A stretch of 64,000 bases of DNA, taken from the NCBI GenBank assembly GCA_910586985.1, contig CAJUKK010000011.1, forward strand, positions 1 to 64,000, written 5' to 3'. A program made the translations under genes and the position numbers. The stretch comes from an uncultured Christensenellaceae bacterium (lineage in GTDB: Bacteria > Bacillota > Clostridia > Christensenellales > Borkfalkiaceae). Below, piece by piece: positions 35,043-43,947 of the stretch. Within the stretch, counting starts at the first letter, position 1; each line of letters opens with the position of its first letter. Below the pieces are notes generated by a model, which searched no databases, was not told where the DNA came from, and worked only from the letters and a program-made list of their open reading frames with translations.

Positions 35043-35074
35043 AAATTTTGTTTCATCGGCTTGAAACAAAATTT
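35043..35074 (+). promoter_or_regulatory. Perfect 13-bp hairpin before the 115-residue gene
   Basis: AAATTTTGTTTCA (35043-35055) and TGAAACAAAATTT (35062-35074) pair perfectly around TCGGCT. It lies about 26 bp before the ATG and just before AGGAGGAAAG. Without a following T run it is not a terminator; an operator or translation-control hairpin is likelier. Confidence 0.55.
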
Positions 35075-35100
35075 GTGAAGAAAATTAGGAGGAAAGAAAG

Positions 35101-35448
35101 ATGGCAGACAAGAACATTTTCGTAGAGCGGGATACGTTCGAAAAAGACGGCAAGGAATACTATTCGTATTTCATCAAAGGCGAAGTGCGCGGGAAGGAAG
35201 TGCGCGTTATGATCGTACCGCCCGATAACGGCGGATACACCGTGTTGGATATCGTGTTCGGCAAGGAGATGAAGGCAGAGCTTACGCTCACGCCTTACGA
35301 GATCAAGGACGATAAGACGGGCAGAGTGGTGAAGGGCAACACCTACGGCGTGCGCACGGAGGACGAGGAAACGGGCGAGGTGTACGAATGCAAGGTGAAA
35401 CCTTACCGCGATTCGGACAAAACGCTGCTCAACATGTTGCTCCGTTAA
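35101..35448 (+). CDS. 115-residue protein, candidate ssDNA-binding protein
   Basis: The small, beta-rich acidic/basic protein contains YYSYFIKGEVRGKEVRVMIVPPDNGGYTVLDIVF and KAELTLTPYEIKDD, compatible with an OB-fold. It sits between an early-type operon and the membrane/structural genes, the place of the gene V ssDNA-binding protein in filamentous phages, and is followed by a strong terminator. The RBS AGGAGGAAAG is excellent, suggesting high expression. The ssDNA-binding role is inferred from order and size only. Confidence 0.6.
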   Translation: MADKNIFVERDTFEKDGKEYYSYFIKGEVRGKEVRVMIVPPDNGGYTVLDIVFGKEMKAELTLTPYEIKDDKTGRVVKGNTYGVRTEDEETGEVYECKVKPYRDSDKTLLNMLLR

Positions 35449-35462
35449 GGAGTGACGAAACC

Positions 35463-35507
35463 GGCGGCTTGTGGCGGGGAAACGTTGCAAGCCGCCAATA
35501 TTTTTTT
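35463..35507 (+). terminator. Intrinsic terminator/attenuator after the 115-residue gene
   Basis: A perfect 9-bp stem GGCGGCTTG / CAAGCCGCC (16-base loop) is followed by AATATTTTTTT. It lies between the small DNA-binding-type genes and the structural-type genes on the same strand, so it probably lowers expression of the downstream genes. Confidence 0.8.
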
Positions 35508-35517
35508 GGAGGTAATT

Positions 35518-36669
35518 ATGAAAATAAAAGAAACAACGGTTAAGTTCAAAAAAATCATGACGGCGATCGCTTTTGCGATAGCTTTCGTAATGATTTTAAC
35601 ACTCATGCTGGAGGTGTTCGGAACGGTCAGAGTAAAACCCTCCGAATGGCTCTCCCACACGGACGACAAGCTCTCTACGGACAACGAACAGACAAACGGC
35701 GGATTGCTGATCCCTTCCGAAACAAAGGGAAACAAGATTGCTCTCATGAGTTCGGTGATCGAAACGTCGGACTATGACGAGTACGGCATTTCCCCGCAGA
35801 CGGACAGCGCGTATACGGTAACGGCGGTGGTATATCCCGAGCTCGCAACTAACCGCAACGTAACGTGGTCTATCGCATGGAGGGATGCGACAAAAACTTG
35901 GTCGAGCGGGAAGACGGTTACGGATTACGTCACGTTCAACGAAGTGAAAGGGGAGACAAATACCGTCCGCGTATCCTGTCTGAAAGGGTTTAACGAGCAA
36001 ATTATTCTTACGGCGACGTCGGAGAGCGAGAGCTTTATCAAAGCCGAAGTGCCTATCGATTACGTTATCCGTGTTATCGGAATGACGGCAACGTTCAAAG
36101 GAAAGGATTTACTGAACAACAATGCGTCGGTGTCGAAAATGATTTCCACGGGTACGGCATCACCGTTCGGCGGTGACGTAGACGTATATTCTTTTTCATG
36201 GGATGAGGATATACAGGTAACGGAGATCCAATGCAGCGCTTTTTTCAGTAACGTCGGAACAGTAACGGACAATTATACTTACGGCTGTACGTGGAAACAT
36301 TCGGCGAGTTGGATCGCCGCGCAGGACACGATAGAGGCGGGGATCAACCATTTCTGCAACTGTATAGGCGACAATACCGTACACAGCGGAGCGTCGTGCA
36401 ACTGCGGGAAGAAGCTGAATATCGGAAGATATGCGGGCGTGTGCGATTCCTCGGTGGTTGCGACTCTACGGACGAACTCGGCGGGCGGGGTTACGATGCG
36501 GAACGTGTATCAGAGCATGGTGCGCAATCATTATTGCATCGAATTCTATTTATCGGCATCGGGAGAACATTGCAGCTATCAGAGAGTAATTGCGTGCAAT
36601 TTTGACGATTCCGTAAAGATCGCCGCAGAACAAGTGGAAACGACCGCGTCGTCGGGACTGTATTTTTAA
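35518..36669 (+). CDS. Membrane-anchored secreted Ig-like protein, paralogue A
   Basis: The 383-residue protein has a short basic N-terminus and one TM helix (about residues 14-34), then an extracellular region. Its first domain shares the pattern W..A...WSSGKTVTDYVTF followed by (G)F.E.I.LTATS with the two following genes. The C-terminal half contains a cysteine cluster (CNCIGDN..CNCGKKL, CDSS, CSYQ), absent from its paralogues. ATG 35518 follows TTTGGAGG. It is a candidate minor virion or receptor-binding protein. No database family is recognised. Confidence 0.8.
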   Translation: MKIKETTVKFKKIMTAIAFAIAFVMILTLMLEVFGTVRVKPSEWLSHTDDKLSTDNEQTNGGLLIPSETKGNKIALMSSVIETSDYDEYGISPQTDSAYTVTAVVYPELATNRNVTWSIAWRDATKTWSSGKTVTDYVTFNEVKGETNTVRVSCLKGFNEQIILTATSESESFIKAEVPIDYVIRVIGMTATFKGKDLLNNNASVSKMISTGTASPFGGDVDVYSFSWDEDIQVTEIQCSAFFSNVGTVTDNYTYGCTWKHSASWIAAQDTIEAGINHFCNCIGDNTVHSGASCNCGKKLNIGRYAGVCDSSVVATLRTNSAGGVTMRNVYQSMVRNHYCIEFYLSASGEHCSYQRVIACNFDDSVKIAAEQVETTASSGLYF

Positions 36670-36688
36670 TCAAAAGGGGAGGTAAAAG

Positions 36689-37846
36689 ATGAACAACGAA
36701 TTACAGCAACACAAGAAATCGGATACTGTGAAATGGATATTAACGTTTATCGCGTTTATCCTTGTCGGTATCATGATTATCGGCATTATTCTCGGTTGGT
36801 TCGAGAGGAAGAAAGAGCAGTCGGGAAAGGATCAAGAGAAGACGGAGGTATCTCAAAACATGGTCGTGGGAGAGAGCATGGGACACGGCATTTCTCTGAC
36901 GTCGGCAAGAGCGGATGTTCCTTCCGCGCAGGCATTGGAGAGCGTTACGCTCACGGCGACGGTGAAACCGGATAATACGGCGGAGAACACGGGCGTGGAT
37001 TGGGATATTAAATGGAAGAACGCTTCTTCCTCGTGGGCGAACGGGAAATCGGTTATGAGCTACGTAACGGTGACGCCGAGCGGAGACGGTTATGCCGAAA
37101 GCAAGACGGTAACGCTCGATAACCTTCAACCGTTCGGGGAACAGATAATCGTAACGGCGACGGCGCGGGACAATCCCGAAGTGACGGCGAGCGTAAACGT
37201 GGACTATGCGCAGAAACTTACGAATGTTTCGCTCAAATTCGGCGATATCACGTGCAATCTCGGCGGACGGACGGGCGTAACGCTGGAACTTAATCAGAAC
37301 GGCACGCCGAAGGGCGGGAAAGCAAATTTAACGCAAACGAAAGACAGCGTCTATACGATTGCGGATAACTTTACCGTAACCTATAAGCTGGAAAACCCTC
37401 GTAGCTTTTTAACGACGACACCTGCGGGAATGCCGGGAAGTTATCCGAACTCCATGCAGTTTTGCACGATAACGATGCCGAATTATGAAAGCAGTTACGC
37501 GAAGTTCAATGCTTATTCGGTTGCGGAAAAAGGGATGTATTTCGGCATCAAGTACTTTGTAGACAATCTTGATTTACACAGCATCCAGAGCGGACGCGGC
37601 AACATTATTGAAGGGGAAATCTACGACGCGATAACCGTGTCGGATATCATTACCCGTTTCAATAAGAAGGGTACGACGGACGATAGTTTTTGTTACGATA
37701 CAAACGTCGATTTGTTCGATCTCACCGTAACGGTAAAAGGCAGATATTCCACGGTAACGAAAAGCACAACGTTTTATATGAACGGCTATACCAATGCGTC
37801 GCCGATTAACGCAATGACCGTAAGCGATCAGACCGTGGTGTTTTAA
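36689..37846 (+). CDS. Membrane-anchored secreted Ig-like protein, paralogue B
   Basis: The 385-residue protein has one N-terminal TM helix (KWILTFIAFILVGIMIIGII) followed by a charged linker and a BIG_2-like beta domain (ESVTLTATVKPDNTAENTGVDWDIKWKN). It carries the shared motif SSSWANGKSVMSYVTV and EQIIVTATARDNPEVTASV. The C-terminal part is unique. The RBS GGGGAGG precedes ATG. It lies 9 bp before paralogue C, so the three arose by tandem duplication with divergence and are probably made together. Confidence 0.82.
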   Translation: MNNELQQHKKSDTVKWILTFIAFILVGIMIIGIILGWFERKKEQSGKDQEKTEVSQNMVVGESMGHGISLTSARADVPSAQALESVTLTATVKPDNTAENTGVDWDIKWKNASSSWANGKSVMSYVTVTPSGDGYAESKTVTLDNLQPFGEQIIVTATARDNPEVTASVNVDYAQKLTNVSLKFGDITCNLGGRTGVTLELNQNGTPKGGKANLTQTKDSVYTIADNFTVTYKLENPRSFLTTTPAGMPGSYPNSMQFCTITMPNYESSYAKFNAYSVAEKGMYFGIKYFVDNLDLHSIQSGRGNIIEGEIYDAITVSDIITRFNKKGTTDDSFCYDTNVDLFDLTVTVKGRYSTVTKSTTFYMNGYTNASPINAMTVSDQTVVF

Positions 37847-37855
37847 GGAGGAAAT

Positions 37856-38881
37856 ATGGAAAAGAAAAACGATAAAATCAAGTGGATTGTAACTTTCGTA
37901 CTGATTGCCGTGCTGCTTCTCGGCTTTATAGGCATGAGCGTGAAGTTATTTCAAAAAGACAAGCCCGTAGCGGGGAACACGAACAATTCTGCGCAGAGCG
38001 GGTTTATCATGTCCGAAACGGAGGAAACGGGAATTACGCTCATGAGCGCAACGATTGCGGAAGAGGAATTTACGCCAAACGGCGTATCGCCTCTTGCGGA
38101 GAGTGCGGTCACGCTCACGGCAACGATAACGCCGAACGACGCGACCTATCAAGAGGTGGATTGGGCGGTGTCGTTTTTAAGCCTAAGCAGTTGGGTGAGC
38201 GGGAAGAATGTTTCGGATTACGTTACGGTAGCGCCTACTTCGGACGGCGCATTGACCGCAACGGCGGAGTGCAAGCAAGCATTCGGAGAACCCGTCGTCA
38301 TTACGGTAAGAAGTCGTAAGTATCCCGAATTGTTTGCAAGTTGTATTTGCAATTACGTCAAGCGCGTGGAATCGGTGGATTTGAAGTTAATGAAGGGCAA
38401 GAACATAACAACGACGCTCGCGCTCGGCGACGGATCAACTTATACGCCTGCGGCAACGCCGAATTTTTCGGTAGGTACTGTTACGCCGCAGATAACAACG
38501 GACTATGTATTGGAGCTGAACAGCAATTATTGGAGTAAGGGGAACACGTCGAACACGGCGGGCTTTATGTACGGCGTGAACGTTTCCGAGTATCGCTTTG
38601 AACAGTCGTTTACGAGCACGCAGGATTTGATATTCGAATTGATAACTCCGAACGGCGGAATGAAATGGACAAACGGGCAGATGCTGAATCAGTTTATCGC
38701 GTGCGTCAATAAAGGCTTGCCGGACAACAATCAGGCGGTACTCCGTGCGGTGTATAGCGTGACCTATAACGGTGCGGAGATAGAATCGGGTTCAACGAAA
38801 ATAAATTTAAGTTTCGACGTTTCCAATCTTGAAATTGCGGTATCGGGCGTGAACGTAGATACGCCGTCGATTACTTGGTAA
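37856..38881 (+). CDS. Membrane-anchored secreted Ig-like protein, paralogue C
   Basis: The 341-residue protein has an N-terminal TM helix (KWIVTFVLIAVLLLGFIGM) and the Ig-like domain with VTLTATITPNDATYQEVDW, LSSWVSGKNVSDYVTV and GEPVVITVRSRKYPELFAS. It is closest in layout to paralogue B. The C-terminal domain is distinct, so receptor or partner binding may differ between the three. AAGGAGG precedes the start. Function is inferred only from its place between a phage-type terminator and the Zot-like gene. Confidence 0.82.
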   Translation: MEKKNDKIKWIVTFVLIAVLLLGFIGMSVKLFQKDKPVAGNTNNSAQSGFIMSETEETGITLMSATIAEEEFTPNGVSPLAESAVTLTATITPNDATYQEVDWAVSFLSLSSWVSGKNVSDYVTVAPTSDGALTATAECKQAFGEPVVITVRSRKYPELFASCICNYVKRVESVDLKLMKGKNITTTLALGDGSTYTPAATPNFSVGTVTPQITTDYVLELNSNYWSKGNTSNTAGFMYGVNVSEYRFEQSFTSTQDLIFELITPNGGMKWTNGQMLNQFIACVNKGLPDNNQAVLRAVYSVTYNGAEIESGSTKINLSFDVSNLEIAVSGVNVDTPSITW

Positions 38882-38890
38882 GGAGGGCGC

Positions 38891-39778
38891 ATGAAGATAG
38901 CAAAAATTATTACAGGCGTGATCGTCGTGCTTATCGTCGCGCTCGCCGTGGGGCTTGTGTTCAAGTTCACGAACGGGTTCAACGAAGATTTTAAAACGTT
39001 CTATCTGGAACGGGACGGCAAGCAGATTTTGACGAGTGAAACAGAGACGTCGTTCACGTGCGGGGAGAGCTACCGCTATGAAGTAAAATACACGTTCGAT
39101 AACGACAAGAGCGAGCCGAAAGGATATAACGTGAAAATCGTGCCGAACGGGAAGATTCAGTTGTCGTTCAAGGCGGACGGAAAACAGTATTCGTATGCGG
39201 ACGCGAAAGAGCTTACAGGCGCATTTAATCTCAAGAAAGAAAAGAGCGCATTCACGCTCACCATGCCCAAAGAGCTCACGCTCAAAGGCGTGTTGGAAAA
39301 GGTGTACAGCAAGACGGTAGAGGTGGACGAGCCGCACGGATTTCTCTATACGCTCGTCGTAAGCTCGTATAACGAAAAGATAACGTACAAGATCAACTTC
39401 GGCATTTCGATCAATGTGGAAGGCATTGAGTTGGATAAAAACGGGATCGTATTCGGCGGAGGCGGAGAAATACCGCCTTCCGTTCCCCAAGAGCCGCCGA
39501 AAGAGGAAACGCAAAAATACGGGATCGAGTACGATACGCTGGGGAGCGGTTCGGTATTGTCCGTGAAGTTCGGTTGCGTTTCCGAAGCGGCGGCAGGGGA
39601 GGAAGTGCGGTTTACGGTAGAAGTGTTGAACGAAGAGTTGGAGGTCGTCAATTTGATGATCGAGTCGGAGGAAGTGTACGAGTACGATTATACGCACAAC
39701 AAAGACGGCAGCTACACCTTTACTATGCCGGATTGTTTCGTAACGGTCATGATCTATCTCATGCCGAAGGAGGCATAG
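38891..39778 (+). CDS. Membrane-anchored secreted protein with InlB-B-like C-terminal repeat
   Basis: The 295-residue protein has a basic start and TM helix at residues 4-26 (KIITGVIVVLIVALAVGLVF), a beta-rich ectodomain, a Pro-rich linker (PPSVPQEPPKEE), and a C-terminal domain ending DGSYTFTMPDCFVTVMIYLMP. That last pattern is typical of divergent InlB B-repeat / cell-wall adhesion modules. AAGGAGG precedes the ATG, 9 bp after the upstream gene. It ends one base before the next gene's ATG. Confidence 0.8.
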   Translation: MKIAKIITGVIVVLIVALAVGLVFKFTNGFNEDFKTFYLERDGKQILTSETETSFTCGESYRYEVKYTFDNDKSEPKGYNVKIVPNGKIQLSFKADGKQYSYADAKELTGAFNLKKEKSAFTLTMPKELTLKGVLEKVYSKTVEVDEPHGFLYTLVVSSYNEKITYKINFGISINVEGIELDKNGIVFGGGGEIPPSVPQEPPKEETQKYGIEYDTLGSGSVLSVKFGCVSEAAAGEEVRFTVEVLNEELEVVNLMIESEEVYEYDYTHNKDGSYTFTMPDCFVTVMIYLMPKEA

Positions 39779-42067
39779 ATGAAAGGGATTAGGAAATCTA
39801 TCGGTGCGGCGCTTTTATCCGTACTGCTTTTGTTCTCGTTCCTATTGCCGCCTACCATGTCAAAGGTTGCCCGTGCGGAAACGGCGTTATCGCCGCAGGA
39901 GAAGTATGAGCAAACGGACGTAATGAAGGATTTGGAAGGTGCGACGATCGGCGGAAAGCAGTTCGATTTACAGGACTATCCGCATAACGGAAAAGGAAAG
40001 CCGCAGATTGTTTCCTTCGTGGAGTTTTGCTATTCTTATTACGAAGAAAAGCAGAACGATTACGCGTTTTACGTCTACGTCTATAACCCGCAGGACGCCG
40101 TATTCGATACGGATACCGAGCGGAATAAGATACAGCTTTCTGCGGGTAAGAACGGCGAGTACAACAAGTATCCGTTGGAGTTTGTAAGGTATTCGGAAAC
40201 GGCGGGCTATGAAGGACGGTTTTATAAGTTCAAAGTACGGCTTGACGATAGCGAGCGCAACATGATTTGGCAAAGCGTTGAGGAAAATAAACGGGAATAC
40301 CGTGTGAGCGGGATCGAGTTGTCTATCGGCAAAGCGGCGGAGGAATACGGGTGTCAACAGGTCTATACATACAGCGGTTTTGCGCACGGCTACGGCTCGC
40401 CGCTTGCCATAAACGATACGCTCTCCTGCACCGTGGACGGGCTGGAAACGTATTTGACCTTGGACGTGCAATCCACCTATTACCGTCCGAAGGGAACGCA
40501 CGCGGACGGCTACACGCAGGATACGTTGCATTCGGTGTACTTCTCCGTTCCTAATGAAATCATAGAGGAATACGGAGAAATGACGGCGGTACATGCAACG
40601 TGGCTCAACGCCTATACCGCGCCGATGTTCGTTACGGGAAATAAAAACATTTACGACGCTATTTTACCTTATCTCGGACAATACGTGGACGGAAGTACGA
40701 TTAAGGAATACGAGAACACGCTGTTTCCCTATGCGATCATTGCAACGAAGGCGGTGGAGGGTTTCCGCGACGATAACGAGATGGCGCTGATGGCGGGCTA
40801 TTACGCCTATAACGCTTATCACGATTTCGGCGGGAATCCGTCATACGATCGCTATATCAACCACCTTAACTATTTGTTCTATGCAGGCGAGGGGGTTGAT
40901 TCGGCGGACGGTTATACGTTATCCGCCGAGGCGATTATCGGGGATAAGAAGAACGGCGTTAAGGGATGGCTGGAAACGTTCACGGACAAGTTCGGCGACA
41001 GTTTGATAAACAACCGATATTCGTCTGCGTTGTTTGAAAAGGTGGACGAAAAATTCACGGACAAGACGATCACCGGCGACGAGGAATACGAGCTGAAAGA
41101 CTTAACATTATCGTCTGATCCTTGGCGGTGGTGGTTAGGACAGGATATTACGCAGATAGACTGCGAGAAGTATTCCACCGTAAACGCCATTCAAAAAGTG
41201 ACCGCGGACGATTTTACGCTTTATTCGGATAAGGGCGTGTTCTGCGAAAAGTTTTTTGTGGACGAGAGCGATTATAACGATTTCAAATCTTACGTAAAAG
41301 CGGCGACGGGCAGAAAGGAAACGACGTATCTTTTTCGGTATCACTTGTCCGAGTACGTTTCTAACGAAGCGACGGAGTATGAGCGCACGTCTACCTATTA
41401 CATCTTTCAAGGGAACTTTGGAACGTACAAGACGGTTGACACAAACGCCTATTTCGCGCAGATGTGGATACAGCTCGATTTCGATATCATCGACCTCACG
41501 TTCACGAAGGACAATGTGGATACGATCATTTCCGTTATCATGTCGCCTATGGATATTGCGGCAGACGCAACGCCGCCCGTGAGCACGCAGACGGATAAAA
41601 AGCCGCTTGCATGGTGGCAGATATTGCTCGGCGCGATTGCGCTGATTGTGATTATCGTGCTGTTGATTAAGTTCGCGCCGTGGCTTATCTACGGGCTCGG
41701 GAAAGTGATTGAGATGCCGTTCAAGGCAATTTTCAAAGCGTGCAGTTCGGGCAGAGAGCGACGACGGGAGAAGCGGGAGAAAAAGAGGTTAGAGCGAAAA
41801 TTGAAGAAAGCGCGGAAACCGATGGATAAGGAGTTCAGTGATTTTGATAAGCGTTGCAAACGCGAGGAAAAGGAAGTTCAGAAGAATTGGAAAAAGGTTG
41901 ACGTGGACGCGTTAAAGAAAAAGATTTGGTCGGGCGAAAAGAGCGAATCTGAGTTGACAAAGACGGAACGGTATGCGTTGAATCAGGATGAAGAATGGCT
42001 GATCGAACAAGAGATCGAGGACGCGATGTACGGTTATGATGACGAAATGGATTGGTGGATGACGTAA
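39779..42067 (+). CDS. Large ectodomain protein with C-terminal TM, pIII-like architecture
   Basis: The 762-residue protein has a cleavable signal peptide (about 1-34, ending VARAE) and an ectodomain of about 570 residues rich in Tyr and acidic residues. One C-terminal TM helix (WWQILLGAIALIVIIVLLIKF, about 620-640) and a highly charged cytoplasmic tail of about 115 residues (RERRREKREKKRLERKLKK) follow. Signal-ectodomain-TM order recalls filamentous phage adsorption protein pIII, though the tail is much longer. No family is recognised. It follows the preceding gene immediately. Confidence 0.75.
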   Translation: MKGIRKSIGAALLSVLLLFSFLLPPTMSKVARAETALSPQEKYEQTDVMKDLEGATIGGKQFDLQDYPHNGKGKPQIVSFVEFCYSYYEEKQNDYAFYVYVYNPQDAVFDTDTERNKIQLSAGKNGEYNKYPLEFVRYSETAGYEGRFYKFKVRLDDSERNMIWQSVEENKREYRVSGIELSIGKAAEEYGCQQVYTYSGFAHGYGSPLAINDTLSCTVDGLETYLTLDVQSTYYRPKGTHADGYTQDTLHSVYFSVPNEIIEEYGEMTAVHATWLNAYTAPMFVTGNKNIYDAILPYLGQYVDGSTIKEYENTLFPYAIIATKAVEGFRDDNEMALMAGYYAYNAYHDFGGNPSYDRYINHLNYLFYAGEGVDSADGYTLSAEAIIGDKKNGVKGWLETFTDKFGDSLINNRYSSALFEKVDEKFTDKTITGDEEYELKDLTLSSDPWRWWLGQDITQIDCEKYSTVNAIQKVTADDFTLYSDKGVFCEKFFVDESDYNDFKSYVKAATGRKETTYLFRYHLSEYVSNEATEYERTSTYYIFQGNFGTYKTVDTNAYFAQMWIQLDFDIIDLTFTKDNVDTIISVIMSPMDIAADATPPVSTQTDKKPLAWWQILLGAIALIVIIVLLIKFAPWLIYGLGKVIEMPFKAIFKACSSGRERRREKREKKRLERKLKKARKPMDKEFSDFDKRCKREEKEVQKNWKKVDVDALKKKIWSGEKSESELTKTERYALNQDEEWLIEQEIEDAMYGYDDEMDWWMT

Positions 42068-42123
42068 CGGGCAAAGAAAAAGCGGCTACGGAATGTATCC
42101 GTAGCTGTAAATATCGGCGTAAG

Positions 42124-42420
42124 TTATTGTTTCGGTTTTATTTCTTTTCGTAATTGCTCAAAAGCGGCATCAATCTCTATGCCCTCGCCGTTTAACGCCT
42201 GTTTGTAGCCTTGTTCCATCATGGCGTCGAAATCTTCCTTTGTCATGGAATCGAGCGTAATCAATTTGGGCGGTGGATTTACGTTTTTATTTCGGTCTGC
42301 AAACGGATCGGTGAGCACGGAAATTGCTTTCCCGTTGCGCGTGATGATACGTCCTCTGTTCGCGAGAGCGAAAGATATTTGCCAAAATGTTTTTTGAGTT
42401 CGGTTATTGTGATGGTCATA
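42124..42420 (-). pseudogene. Phd/YefM-type antitoxin gene, frameshifted
   Basis: From ATG 42420 the frame reads MTITITELKKHFGKYLSL, a classic Phd/YefM start. The conserved continuation IITRNGKAISVLTDPF is found in another frame, and from 42318 that frame runs to the stop at 42124. A one-base shift near 42360 separates the two halves. Either the antitoxin is inactive, or a C-terminal fragment starting at 42318 is made, or there is a sequencing error. It overlaps the DUF3791-like gene by 5 bp. Confidence 0.7.
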
Positions 42421-42655
42421 GATTTCCTCCGTTCCGTTTGCAAAGAAACGTTAAATCGTCGATCGTGTCATCAATGGAGAGCAAATGTTCCGCTTCGTAA
42501 CAGTCCACTAAAAAGGCGATTCCGCCGTACTTTTTTAAGTAAAGGTATGAGTCTTGATAAGACAAAGAGTGCCGATAGGAAAATTCGCTTATACAAGTCA
42601 CCGTATAATCAATTCTGTTTTCGGTTTCTTTATCCATTGCGGTTAAATCGTCCAA
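42416..42655 (-). CDS. DUF3791-like small protein
   Basis: The 79-residue protein has the pattern of DUF3791: CISEFSYRHSLSYQDSYLYLKKYGGIAFLVDCYEAEHLLSIDDTIDDL. Such proteins are often encoded beside Phd-type antitoxins and DUF3990 toxins in Clostridia. Here it lies between the DUF4143 ATPase gene, which it overlaps, and the broken Phd/YefM gene. The start may be 42655 or 42637. It is probably a toxin-antitoxin accessory. Confidence 0.65.
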   Translation of the reverse strand: MDDLTAMDKETENRIDYTVTCISEFSYRHSLSYQDSYLYLKKYGGIAFLVDCYEAEHLLSIDDTIDDLTFLCKRNGGNL

Positions 42656-43866
42656 ACGGGGATGACAAGCGTATTGCCGTCAAGCGCGGTGAGACTTTCT
42701 TTCAGACAAATGACGGCGCCCATTCCTACGGGGAGCGCGGCTTTTTTCAGCACGTCGAAAGAGGAAGTCATGGCAAGATTGGGACTTGCAGTCTTTTTGA
42801 TTTCCAAGGGGTGCAACAGTCCGTCCGCTTCAATAATCAAATCGATTTCCTTTGCATCCTTGTCGCGGTAATAATGCAAATAGCATTCTTCGCCTGCGTT
42901 CAAATAGGTCTTGCGGATTTCGGAAACGATATAGTTTTCAAGGATTGCGCCGTTGATTGCGCCGTTAAGTAAAATCTCGGGCGAGCTGTGGCGGGAGAGA
43001 TAGGCGACCAAGCCCGTATCGAAGAAATATAATTTGGGGGCTTTTACGGTACGCTTTAAGAGGTTGTTGGAGTATGGGTGCAGATAGAAGATAACGTCGG
43101 ATTTTTCCAATACCTCTAACCAATGTTTTGCCGTTTGGTCAGCAACGCCTACGTCGGAAGCAATCGAATGAACGTTTAGTAGCTGCCCCGTGCGGCAGGC
43201 GCAAGCTCGGATAAAATCAAGGAACTGCGTTTCGTTCACGCCTTCGATTTCGTCCTTCACGTCACGGGAGATATAGGTTTGCAAATAGCTCGAATAATAG
43301 ACGTTTCGGTTGGTAAACTTCCCGCTCAACAGCGCGGGGAGAGAACCGCTGAAAATTCGCTCGTAAATGCGGTTTGCATCGGCAGACTGTCTATTTTCTT
43401 TACGCTCCTGAACGGCTTGCAAAGTGATTTCAAAGGGGGAATTGTTACCCGTTCCGTAGAGTTCTTTTTGCGAAATGCCCGAAAGGTGCAAAACGGCAAC
43501 TCTTCCCGCGAGTGATTCCTGCGCCAGCGTCATCAGCTTAAAGGCTTGCGAACCCGTCAACCAAAAGCTCCCTGCGGGCGCGCCGTTGTCGATCGCCATT
43601 TTGATATAGGAAAAGAGTTCGGGGGCGTACTGCACTTCGTCAATCAGAACGGGCGCAGGGTGTAGCGTCAAAAACATGGCGGGATCGGTTTTGGCGAGCT
43701 TGCGTTCTTCCAAATCGTCCAAAGAAATAACGTTGCGGTTTTCTGCCATGATATTTTTCAGCATCGTCGTCTTTCCCACCTGACGGGGACCGCAGACGAG
43801 AATGCAAGAATATTCTTTCGTAAGTTCTTGAACGAGACTTTCCATGTCTCTTGTAATATAGTCCAT
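42643..43866 (-). CDS. AAA-family ATPase with DUF4143 domain
   Basis: The 407-residue protein has Walker A GPRQVGKTT (26-34), Walker B PVLIDEVQ, sensor-like FWLTGSQ and a C-terminal DUF4143/PDDEXK-like region (YYRDKDAKEIDLIIEADGLLHPLEIKK). These ATPases are common single-gene cargo in bacterial and archaeal genomes, with unclear function. It has its own consensus leftward promoter and lies in opposite orientation inside the phage-like module, so it is a later insertion. Confidence 0.93.
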   Translation of the reverse strand: MDYITRDMESLVQELTKEYSCILVCGPRQVGKTTMLKNIMAENRNVISLDDLEERKLAKTDPAMFLTLHPAPVLIDEVQYAPELFSYIKMAIDNGAPAGSFWLTGSQAFKLMTLAQESLAGRVAVLHLSGISQKELYGTGNNSPFEITLQAVQERKENRQSADANRIYERIFSGSLPALLSGKFTNRNVYYSSYLQTYISRDVKDEIEGVNETQFLDFIRACACRTGQLLNVHSIASDVGVADQTAKHWLEVLEKSDVIFYLHPYSNNLLKRTVKAPKLYFFDTGLVAYLSRHSSPEILLNGAINGAILENYIVSEIRKTYLNAGEECYLHYYRDKDAKEIDLIIEADGLLHPLEIKKTASPNLAMTSSFDVLKKAALPVGMGAVICLKESLTALDGNTLVIPVWTI

Positions 43867-43898
43867 ACCAATCTCCGACTAAAATAAATTACAATTCT

Positions 43899-43927
43899 AT
43901 TTTAGCCGAAGCGCGGTTATTTGTCAA
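43899..43927 (-). promoter_or_regulatory. Leftward sigma-A promoter for the DUF4143 gene
   Basis: Read on the minus strand, TTGACA (43927-43922) and TAAAAT (43904-43899) are 17 bp apart, about 33 bp before the ATPase start codon. Confidence 0.8.
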
Positions 43928-43947
43928 TCAAAAAAGGAGAAAAATTC

